In this document: piece after piece, positions 1 through 8,209 of the stretch | Layout of the letters: the number at the start of each line of letters is the position of its first letter | Numbering within the stretch: position 1 is the stretch's first letter | Source: Candidatus Uhrbacteria bacterium | GTDB lineage: Bacteria; Patescibacteriota; Patescibacteriia; UBA9934; GWF2-40-263 | DNA: 52,815 nt | Assembly: GCA_013204385.1 (NCBI GenBank) | Contig: JABMNY010000029.1 | Location: 1-52,815, forward strand | Direction: 5' to 3' | Made by a program: the position numbers and the translations under genes | The notes under the pieces: model-generated | The model's database searches: none | What the model was told of the DNA's origin: nothing | Seen by the model: the letters and a program-made list of their open reading frames with translations, nothing else

Positions 1-48
1 CCCGCGCTCGCATCAGCTACCCGAGTGGGTTGCTGAGCGAAGCGCGGG
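1..48 (-). terminator. Large GC-rich terminator-like hairpin downstream of the 87..1153 gene
   Basis: CCCGCGCTTCGC-TCAGC-AACCC-ACTC-GGGT-AGCTGA-TGCGAGCGCGGG on the minus strand folds end to end; a similar fold occurs at 26188-26238. The window edge prevents seeing a U-tract. Confidence 0.6.
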
Positions 49-86
49 AGAGACGTCGCTCACCGTAGGAGCGACGCTTCGTGCGA

Positions 87-1153
87 TCAGCCGGCGGGGC
101 TGGTCGCGGAGTTGTCGGCGCCGTCCGAGGTGGACGGCGGGTTGTGGATGGGGTCGTCCGCCGACTCAGGCGAAGCGGCGGCGACAGTGTCGTCGTTGGG
201 GTCCATGGAGGCGGCGTCGGGAGTGGTCCAGATGTTCATCGCCTCACGGTACTTCAATTCGACCTCATTCATCCTGGCCGCAACGGCTTCCGGATCGGAA
301 TCGCCGAAGGTCGCCTGGAGAGAGCTCATGGTGTTGTCCAGCGCACGGCGCTGGATGTCCATCATGGCACTGGCCTCGACCAAGACCTGCTCGGTGATCT
401 CGGGGATCATCTCGCGCACCTGCTTGGCGAGCTCGTCGTTGAGCAGGTCGGCGAAGGGAGACATGTGGTACGACAGATAGCTGACCAAGAGGGCCTTCTT
501 TCCATCGACGCGATCGCGAGCGACGTCGAAGCGCACACCCTCGTGCTCCGAAGGAACACAAAAGGCTTCTGCGCTGGACATGTCCATCAGAGCATTGACA
601 AGATCACCAATCCGTCCAGAGAGAGAGAACCCGCAACCGCAATTGGAGACACCACGAACCACAAGGGTCCGCGGATCTGCCACCTCGACGGTCTGCAGCA
701 CGGCAGTAGCGAGAGAACCCTCGATCATCTGGGAGACGACCTCACGAGTAATGAACTTGATCACCTCGCGACGCGGGAAGGTGCGCAGGGCGGTGGTGTA
801 GCTCTCGAAGTAGGCCAGGAGGTCGACGAGGTCCGTGAGCCACATCATGAGCGATCGGCGCTCATGGGTGGCGGTACCTTCGGGGACGTCGGTCAGGACC
901 AGACCTTCTTGGTCGTCGATCTTGAACTCGTACTTGCCCAGTCGCGGGGTGAAGCCGGCGCTCCTGAAGTAGTCCTCGGGGGACTGCTTGAGGCGAACGT
1001 CTCCGACGCTGGTATTGCACATGTACTCGACCGTATCGCCCTCACCCTCGCTCACCACGATAGTGAAGAGGATTGCAGCGTCGCGCCAGCTCTCGGCATG
1101 ACGTAGGCGGGGGTCTCGGGGTTGGCGTTGGTGGCGCCGTTGGGGGATGTCAT
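87..1153 (-). CDS. High-GC hypothetical protein (ORFan), apparently frameshifted near codon 14-16
   Basis: Long ORF to stop at 87. The track's N-terminus (from 1247) overlaps a TTGACA-17-TATCTT promoter, so the real start is likely ATG at 1151-1153 (GGAG upstream; MTSPNGATNANPETP...), in a different frame from the body. Confidence 0.6.
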
Positions 1154-1218
1154 CAGGACTCCAGTGTGGCGGAATGTGAAAGGAGCGAACCAGGTGCCAC
1201 AAAACCCAGAACTTGAGG

Positions 1219-1247
1219 AAGATACGCTTTATCTGTTTTTTTGTCAA
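1219..1247 (-). promoter_or_regulatory. Sigma70-type promoter for the 87..1153 gene
   Basis: TTGACA (1242-1247) - 17 nt - TATCTT (1219-1224) on the minus strand. Confidence 0.7.
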
Positions 1248-1519
1248 TGTAAATAGAAAACCTGTACTAACGATCTCAGACGAGTTGTCGATTCTTCTTA
1301 GTAACCCTCGAGGAAATGTCGTCGTTGTAGGGTAAAAGGAACTGGATCGACTTCGTTATGAGACAATTTCGCAATAGCAGGATAAAAAATCACAAAACAA
1401 AGTAATTACGTTCGATTTGAACACTTGTGTTATGGATAGATGTCCTATATAAGTAGATTGGTTTGAATGTTACTACAACCTGAATCACCAGGACGTAGGC
1501 AAAATCAGTAGGGGAATAT

Positions 1520-2056
1520 ATGCTTCGACCGGCAACAGCTGTTCTCAACAACGCTCGAGACCTAGAAGAAACCGATGGTATTTGGGGAGATGGATGCGGT
1601 TGCACAGGAAACACTTCAACGCTTACTGGAGACATCACCAAACTCACAGGCTGTCTCTCTCCGTTGGATGGAGCTGTGCACCCAGACCTCTCTGGTAATG
1701 TTGATAAGATTCGTGGCGACATCACCAATTTGAGGGGGCTCATTCCACAGCTCAGTGGTGAGTACATATTCACCGGTCATGGCGGCGATGTTCAACTTCT
1801 GGGAATCATCGAAAACGAAGTGGACCTAATACTACATGAAACGGTAGATCTTCCTCTAGCTGAGTGGATTTTGAACTACGTCATAGACTGGTTCCTCTCT
1901 CATCCAGAAAAGGATTCGGAGCATGAGGGCACCTACTCACCAAGTACATTTATCGGCATCCTGAACAAATACGGACTGAAAGAATACTTCCGAGAAATGA
2001 TTCCAAGCCTCAAGCTTTCTGTACCTGAAGAGGTTCTCGAAGCTCTCAACGAGTAA
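1520..2056 (+). CDS. Hypothetical protein with 7-residue tandem repeats
   Basis: 178 aa ORF; repeat region LTGDITK-LTGCLSP-LDGAVHP-DLSGNVDK-IRGDITN-LRGLIPQ-LSGEYIF; purine-rich RBS-like sequence upstream. Confidence 0.6.
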   Translation: MLRPATAVLNNARDLEETDGIWGDGCGCTGNTSTLTGDITKLTGCLSPLDGAVHPDLSGNVDKIRGDITNLRGLIPQLSGEYIFTGHGGDVQLLGIIENEVDLILHETVDLPLAEWILNYVIDWFLSHPEKDSEHEGTYSPSTFIGILNKYGLKEYFREMIPSLKLSVPEEVLEALNE

Positions 2057-2112
2057 CCTCTACGCGGAGTCACATCTTCCATATGATGGATTGTTGGCTC
2101 TTTTTTCTTACA

Positions 2113-2141
2113 TTGATCTTTCTGAATCTGTCCTGTATTCT
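2113..2141 (+). promoter_or_regulatory. Promoter for tRNA-Ala
   Basis: TTGATC - 17 nt - TATTCT, about 20 nt upstream of the tRNA. Confidence 0.6.
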
Positions 2142-2159
2142 TCCTTTCACTGTTCAACT

Positions 2160-2235
2160 GGGCCGTTAGCGCAGTTGGTAGCGCGCTTCCATGGCATGGA
2201 AGAGGTCATCGGTTCGAATCCGATACGGTCCACCA
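2160..2235 (+). tRNA. tRNA-Ala(GGC), CCA encoded
   Basis: Complete cloverleaf: GGGCCGT/ACGGTCC acceptor, CTTCC-ATGGCAT-GGAAG anticodon arm, GGTTCGAATCC T-arm, CCA. Confidence 0.95.
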
Positions 2236-2269
2236 AAAAGACTCCATCAATTGATGGAGTCTTTTTTTG
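2236..2269 (+). terminator. Rho-independent terminator after tRNA-Ala
   Basis: AAAGACTCCATCAATTGATGGAGTCTTTTTTT. Confidence 0.85.
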
Positions 2270-2340
2270 TTCAGAAAGTTGCATCAGTTAATGCTTTTCG
2301 CTAAGGTTTCATCCTCCTCCCTGAGACCTAGGAAGTATCC

Positions 2341-3465
2341 ATGACTCCGAACGAAGCGTATTGGCAGTTGCTCTACCATGTCGGTGAAGTTCACCTCTGG
2401 GACGTCAAAACGGCCAGAACTCTGGAGCGAATCCTCGCTCAGCACAAGGAAGGGATTCTCCATCTCCTCGAATCCCCCCTCGTTCGTCGACTCACCGGCC
2501 TTGCCCAGATGGGTGTGAAACTCATTGCTGGGCGATTCGTCACACAATACCACCGCTTGGCACACTCGAGCCACGTCGGTGTCATCGGAGGAACTCTCGC
2601 ACTTCGCCTGAAGGCATCCGATCAGGAAACCCTCACAATCCTCATCGCCGGTCTCCTCCATGATCTTGGGCACTCCGCCTTCGCACACGATGGAGAGCGT
2701 GCCCTGAAATGGGAGCGCAACTGGTGTCACGAACGTGCGGGCAAGCAGAAGATCCGCGAAGACCCACAGATTCGACAAGCTCTCGAATTGATGAATATCG
2801 ATCCCGAGATGGTCATTCGCATCATCAGCGAAGAAGGACGCTTGGGAATGATCCAGAACATCGCAGACACGCTCGCATACATCCTCGACGATGGGCGACT
2901 GGCAGGGGTTGAAGCCAATCAGGATCTCGTCCAGAGAATTGCAGAGAGTTTCCTGAGTCTCGATCTCGAGCGCGGATTTCAGGTCCGGGATTCAGGACCC
3001 CTTCAGGAACTCCTCGACCATCGAGCGCGGTTGGGAGCGGAGATCTACCATCTGTTCAACAACCAACTCATTCAGAAGTCGCTTCTGCATCTCCTGTTCG
3101 ATGCCATCCGTTCTAGAAGGCTTAGTCTGGATCTCATTGAGACTGGCGTGGACGCGCAGGTGAGACAGATCCTCGACGACACCTACCGTGACCATGACGA
3201 TGAACGCCTTCGATCCATCCACCGGATCCTGTGTGGTCATGTCGCAACTGAACTCTCTCAACACTGGAGTGCTACCATCCACCCAAACGGGGTACAGGGT
3301 GGGGGGAACGACGGAACTCTCCGGTACAACATCTTCGATCTGGGATTGCATCTCAAAGGCAAGGAAATTCCTGTCACAATCGAAGGGGTACCACGCAGAC
3401 TCCACACAATACCCTCTGCAGAACAACTCTCCAAAAGCACGAGGGTTTTCACCTGGATTGGATGA
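2341..3465 (+). CDS. HD-domain phosphohydrolase (dGTPase-like / COG1078-like)
   Basis: HRLAHSSHVG ... LIAGLLHDLGHSAFAHDGE HD motif. Confidence 0.8.
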   Translation: MTPNEAYWQLLYHVGEVHLWDVKTARTLERILAQHKEGILHLLESPLVRRLTGLAQMGVKLIAGRFVTQYHRLAHSSHVGVIGGTLALRLKASDQETLTILIAGLLHDLGHSAFAHDGERALKWERNWCHERAGKQKIREDPQIRQALELMNIDPEMVIRIISEEGRLGMIQNIADTLAYILDDGRLAGVEANQDLVQRIAESFLSLDLERGFQVRDSGPLQELLDHRARLGAEIYHLFNNQLIQKSLLHLLFDAIRSRRLSLDLIETGVDAQVRQILDDTYRDHDDERLRSIHRILCGHVATELSQHWSATIHPNGVQGGGNDGTLRYNIFDLGLHLKGKEIPVTIEGVPRRLHTIPSAEQLSKSTRVFTWIG

Positions 3466-3516
3466 GTCTCAACACGCAACATCGTAGGATCCTCCTACGA
3501 TTTTATTATCCAAAGT

Positions 3517-3544
3517 AAAACACCCGTCGTCGACGGGTGTTTTT
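3517..3544. terminator. Bidirectional terminator between convergent genes
   Basis: AAAACACCCGTCGTCGACGGGTGTTTTT. Confidence 0.85.
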
Positions 3545-3546
3545 AT

Positions 3547-5916
3547 CTATTCTTCTATGGCCTCTGGAATACGTGTTGAAATCTGTCCCGTGGATAACCG
3601 CTCAAGTCGTGAACGTACAAGCTCATTGTTTGGATTGAGCTGAAGAACAATCTCGATCTCCTGAACAGCTTCTGCAATATCCCCCTCCTGTTCATAGATG
3701 GAGGCCAGGAACCAGTGTGCATTGGAATAACTTGGCATGAGTTTGATGGTATGTAGAAGCGCAGATTTTGCTCGATCTAAATCTCCTGTTTGATTGCGTT
3801 GCAAATAGAGCATGCCAAGCTCAAAGGCAACACCTACATCGAACTGATTATACTGGGCGACACTCTCCATCTTTGTGATCGCATCAATCATCCGACCTTG
3901 GCGTTCATAAGTCACCGCAAGTTGAAAATGCGCAGGCGCATAATTTGGTTTTAATTCAACCGCCTTTTCAAACGCCGTCTCTGCCTGATCAAGCATCTGC
4001 GTAAGTGTCTGCTGGGCCTTCATTGCAATGTCCGTGTTGGAACTTAGAATCAGCGGGCGTGTATGCTCTGCAGCCGCCAAGTATGTCTTTCCAAGCTCCG
4101 TCCAATTGGAGGGGTTCATCGGTTCGAGTTCTATTGCTGTCTGATAGCTCACAAGAGCAAACTCGGAAGCCTCCCCCAGTACTGGAATCAACTCTCTATA
4201 GATATGCCCACGAGACAACCAGTTCAATACATTATGCGATGAAAGAGTCGTTGATTTTGCAACCGCATTTACGGAAGCAGCGGCAAGCGACTGAATGTAC
4301 TGTGTTGATTCATCTGTGAGCGTATCGATTGAATTCACTCCCGACAATTCTTCATCGAGACGAAGTAGTAGCGCTTCTCCAAGATTTCGATAATACGTAT
4401 CAAGATGAGAATTCAGCATACTCGCCCGATCAAGATACCTCACTACCTGTTGCAGATCCCCTTCGTCACGATCAATTTCAATCGCCTGAGCAAAAGCAAT
4501 CTCCGCTGTATAGCGCTGTGTCATGACAAAGATTCCAACAAGAAAGACAATTGATAGCACTGTGAATACACTAGAAATGACGAGTGAAATTCCTGGGACT
4601 TTTTTAAGAGTTGTATTCCACTCCTTGCGCAAGACTTGTGAAGCAAGCAGGCCCGAAAAAATTCCAAAACTCACAACGAGGGTCATATTCCAGGAAACAA
4701 GAAATCCGCTGACGATAAGTGTAAGCCATGGAGTTAGGTGAACAAAACTCTCAAGCCACTCATCCCGAGATGAAGGACGTATTACCTGTGTCAAAGATCG
4801 ACCCAAAAGAAAGAGGATGAACAAGGCGAACATTCCGACACCAAACAACCCGATCGTTGGAACCAAGGTGAGAAAATAACTTGAACCTCGATCAAACCGT
4901 GTGTTCCAAAAATCAGTCTCATTTAAATTCACGTTTCGAAACTGACTGAAATCAAATGTATAGGTTCCAGGACCTGATCCAAACGCAGAAGAAAAAGTCT
5001 CAAGCGTCTGTGTTGCCACACTCCTCGAAGCTTCCCCATTGAGCGTAATCTCAAGTGGAATAGAGAAAGATGTAATTCCAGGAAGAACAAACCAAAATAG
5101 AACAGCAAGAACCAGTAGACACATGGGCCAGATAAGTCGTGCGTGACTTGGAAAATCTTTTGCTCGAAAGACGACAAATGAAAAAAGTATTGCAAGCGAT
5201 GCCATCAAAAGCGCCCAAAGTCCCCCATCGTCAAGAACAAGTAAGAAGAATAACGTTGAACAAGAGAGAAAAAAGATGAGAATCTGCTCAATCACACCAA
5301 GCTGCTTGTCATAAAGCAGTGAATCCCCTTTTTTGTGAGCAAGAACTGTTCCGAGGGAAAAACTGTGAGAAACAATGAGAAATGTCGTGAGTGCTGTAAG
5401 CGTTCCAACAGTATTTAACGTGAGAGAAGGAGCAAGAGCGGTTACGACATGAACCCCAAGAATTTCCAGCACGGCAATAAACGCGACAAGAGAAGAGGAT
5501 ACAAGAAGTGTGAGATGAATTTGCTGATGCTGTTTGCGTTCCCCCATGGTATTTGTGAGCAAATAGATCAGCAACGCAATTGCACCAACTGTGAGCACGC
5601 TCATATATTCTTGACGATGCGCGCCGACCCAAGAAAGATACGGAGCCACAGAGAAAATAGCAGGAAGGACAAACGCAGAAAGAATCAGTAATGGCAAAAC
5701 ATTTACCCAACCAGATCGCACTCGAACATGCTTAGTAAGAAGCATTGATCCCAACCAACACAGAGCTGCCGCACATGTCAGAACAACGAGAAGCGTCTGC
5801 TTGTTAATCTCTAGTGGCTCCAGCGTGACCGGTAAAAAAAAGAGCGGCATCAAAAAAATCAAAATCATCAGCAGTCCCCGAGCCGCAGAAAGTACGTGTT
5901 GTCCTCCATGTTTCAT
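3547..5916 (-). CDS. O-antigen ligase/polymerase-like membrane protein with C-terminal TPR repeats
   Basis: 789 aa; multiple TM segments followed by TPR-like repeats (YAPAHFQLAVTYERQGRMIDAITKME; YSNAHWFLASIYEQEGDIAEAVQEIE). Confidence 0.75.
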   Translation of the reverse strand: MKHGGQHVLSAARGLLMILIFLMPLFFLPVTLEPLEINKQTLLVVLTCAAALCWLGSMLLTKHVRVRSGWVNVLPLLILSAFVLPAIFSVAPYLSWVGAHRQEYMSVLTVGAIALLIYLLTNTMGERKQHQQIHLTLLVSSSLVAFIAVLEILGVHVVTALAPSLTLNTVGTLTALTTFLIVSHSFSLGTVLAHKKGDSLLYDKQLGVIEQILIFFLSCSTLFFLLVLDDGGLWALLMASLAILFSFVVFRAKDFPSHARLIWPMCLLVLAVLFWFVLPGITSFSIPLEITLNGEASRSVATQTLETFSSAFGSGPGTYTFDFSQFRNVNLNETDFWNTRFDRGSSYFLTLVPTIGLFGVGMFALFILFLLGRSLTQVIRPSSRDEWLESFVHLTPWLTLIVSGFLVSWNMTLVVSFGIFSGLLASQVLRKEWNTTLKKVPGISLVISSVFTVLSIVFLVGIFVMTQRYTAEIAFAQAIEIDRDEGDLQQVVRYLDRASMLNSHLDTYYRNLGEALLLRLDEELSGVNSIDTLTDESTQYIQSLAAASVNAVAKSTTLSSHNVLNWLSRGHIYRELIPVLGEASEFALVSYQTAIELEPMNPSNWTELGKTYLAAAEHTRPLILSSNTDIAMKAQQTLTQMLDQAETAFEKAVELKPNYAPAHFQLAVTYERQGRMIDAITKMESVAQYNQFDVGVAFELGMLYLQRNQTGDLDRAKSALLHTIKLMPSYSNAHWFLASIYEQEGDIAEAVQEIEIVLQLNPNNELVRSRLERLSTGQISTRIPEAIEE

Positions 5917-6117
5917 ACGAGGGTATTATAGCGCATTCCTTGACGAAAGACGTTATCTTTTGTAGATTGATCTCTGCTTACATGAGCAGAAACAAAGCCG
6001 ATGTCTGCGATAACCGGACGTCACGATGTGCTTTGTCGTTCTCTGCGCTAACCGGAGAACAAGGAATCGATCCGAACAATCCAAAAAGACGGCGTTCATC
6101 GTCGCAACAAGGTAGTC

Positions 6118-7665
6118 ATGACCAAAACTGACACACACAACAAACCAACCCCAAGTCAGCGAGTGATTGGCCTACTCGCCTCCATCACACAACTCGTCAA
6201 CAACAACACTCTGCCACGACCGGAACTCGAAACGCTCTCCCGAGCCCTTCAGCTTGCCAAGGAACACAAACTCGGACACGTCATCGAACGATCTGAGTCG
6301 ATGCCAAGCACGACTGAACGGCACAGGCTCCTGAGCGAGCAAATCGCGAACCTCACCTGTCTTTCGCCCAAGCAGAAAAAATACTTGCGCGAACGTGGTA
6401 TTCGTTATGTGGGCGAGCTCTACTACGTGCACTTTGATGCGCGAAGTCGATTCGCGACCGAGGCCAAGAATGGAATCCTTGAGGCACTCAAGACCTTCCT
6501 GGGACTCCCTCTAGAATTCGATCCACTCACCGATGGTTGGATACCACCCTACTGGTCGACCCCAGGCTTCCTGGAAGCACTCAGTGCTCCGGTCATCGAA
6601 ATCTTGGGCGACAGGCCCTCTCGCTACTTTGGTTTCAGACCTCGGCGAAGCGAATTCAATGGCTATACCTCCGAAGCGCGCTGGGTCCACAAGCGTGGAA
6701 TCCACTACATGGGAATCTACTTGGAGAATCTGCGTGGAGCCACCTCGAACACGGCTGGAAGTCCAGTGAACGGTTGGAGCGTAGGAAAACTCAAAGATCT
6801 GCAGGGGAAGCTCAATCAATCGCGCCGCCTTTGGGCAGCCGTACTCGTCCCGCCCTACTGGCAGGCTCCTGAGGGTGTGCCGGAAGTTTGGACACGCCTC
6901 CACGAAGACGAGATCCTCCCGGCCATCAAGGCAGAGGAAGATCGAGTACGCCTTGCAGAAGAACGCAAGCGTAGCTTTGCTGCGTGGCAGGTGCGACAGT
7001 CTCGACACGAAGCGCAATTCGCACGCGGTAACCCGGTCATGTTCGACTTCCTTGCTTCCGACCTCGCTCTTGCGAGACCGATCATGGAGCTCTGTGATGT
7101 TCTGTGGCCAGACGAGCCGGTCTTCCTGACAAGAATGAACGAACTCGGTGTCACAACACTGGGCCAAGTTCTGCAGTTGAGTAAGGAGGAGGTCCATCTC
7201 CTTATTCGCAAGACGATCCGTGATGATGTAGCCACCTCGTACTACTACGCCCGTTTCGCAGAGTGGTTGCATGATCAAAGTGGGCTTCTGCATCCTGTCG
7301 CTCTCAAGCCAGAAGATGCAGACAACCACCCGATTCCACAGTGCATCATCGAGCACCGTGTCTATCTCCAAGAACTCAAGTCAGGATTGTCTGCAGGCAC
7401 TGACGCAATCGTCGCCAGCAATCTAAATAACCTGAACAAGAGGATCGATGAGCTCGAGCTCTCAGTACGCACGGCCAACTGTTTGCAGAACGCACACATC
7501 GAATATGTCTGGCAACTCTGTGAATATACGGAAGCTCGACTACTCAAGACCAAGAACTTCGGTCGCAAGAGCCTCAATGAGAGCAAGGAGATTCTTGCAG
7601 AGCTTGGCCTCAAGCTGGGTATGGAATTCTCCGAGCAGGCACGAAGCCTGCTCTCCACCCACTAG
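6118..7665 (+). CDS. Hypothetical protein with C-terminal RNA polymerase alpha-CTD (helix-hairpin-helix) domain
   Basis: C-terminus [60 protein letters not shown] closely resembles bacterial RpoA alpha-CTD; TTGACG-17-TAGATT promoter upstream near 5940. Confidence 0.8.
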   Translation: MTKTDTHNKPTPSQRVIGLLASITQLVNNNTLPRPELETLSRALQLAKEHKLGHVIERSESMPSTTERHRLLSEQIANLTCLSPKQKKYLRERGIRYVGELYYVHFDARSRFATEAKNGILEALKTFLGLPLEFDPLTDGWIPPYWSTPGFLEALSAPVIEILGDRPSRYFGFRPRRSEFNGYTSEARWVHKRGIHYMGIYLENLRGATSNTAGSPVNGWSVGKLKDLQGKLNQSRRLWAAVLVPPYWQAPEGVPEVWTRLHEDEILPAIKAEEDRVRLAEERKRSFAAWQVRQSRHEAQFARGNPVMFDFLASDLALARPIMELCDVLWPDEPVFLTRMNELGVTTLGQVLQLSKEEVHLLIRKTIRDDVATSYYYARFAEWLHDQSGLLHPVALKPEDADNHPIPQCIIEHRVYLQELKSGLSAGTDAIVASNLNNLNKRIDELELSVRTANCLQNAHIEYVWQLCEYTEARLLKTKNFGRKSLNESKEILAELGLKLGMEFSEQARSLLSTH

Positions 7666-7700
7666 GATCTGAGCTCACACGAGACTCAAACCCAAACGCC

Positions 7701-7730
7701 CGTGATCACGCATCACGGGATTTTTATTAA
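7701..7730 (+). terminator. Terminator of the 6118..7665 gene
   Basis: CCCGTGATCACGCATCACGGGATTTTTATT, followed by two more hairpins (AGGTCGGAAGC-GAA-GCTTCCGACCT; AAAAACCGCG...CGCGGGGTTTTT). Confidence 0.8.
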
Positions 7731-7972
7731 AACCGCATTTAAGTCAACCAGGTCGGAAGCGAAGCTTCCGACCTGTAAGGTTTTTGTATACAAAAACCGC
7801 GCATGTGGGGACGCGGGGTTTTTGCTCTTTAATTGTGTTGATCCCGTTGGGATCTCATTTGCATCCAGGCAAAAGCAACTTCGCCTGAGCGCAAATGTCT
7901 TCCTTGTCACTGACGCAAGGTGTTCGATTGTACATCTCATACCGTTTGCGTACGGTCACAGGGCAAGCATGG

Positions 7973-8081
7973 ACCCCGCCGGTGGTCAAAGATCTTCGTT
8001 AATCTACCACTCTGAAAGCCGCAAGGCGCCTCCGGCTTCTTACATTGATAAACCATGAACATCACAGACCACCAGCGGGGT
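7973..8081 (+). repeat. Structured repeat element, copy 1 (109 bp)
   Basis: Terminal inverted repeats ACCCCGCCGGTGGTC...GACCACCAGCGGGGT; central hairpin AAGCCG-CAAGGCGCCTC-CGGCTT; second copy at 34372-34482. Confidence 0.75.
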
Positions 8082-8209
8082 GGACCCCAAGTGCGGACCA
8101 CTGCTGTCCTCCTTAATAGAAGGAAAGAAAGGTCCGATGAAATGGATTGAAAGAGCGTTTTGGCGTGTAGGAGTTGTGTAGACGAATGAACGCCAATGAC
8201 TGTGGTCGA

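Noticed and set aside
81-1106. 341-aa plus-strand ORF opposite the high-GC gene
   Set aside because: Antisense to the better-supported minus ORF with promoter and 3' element; a long antisense frame is expected in high-GC DNA.
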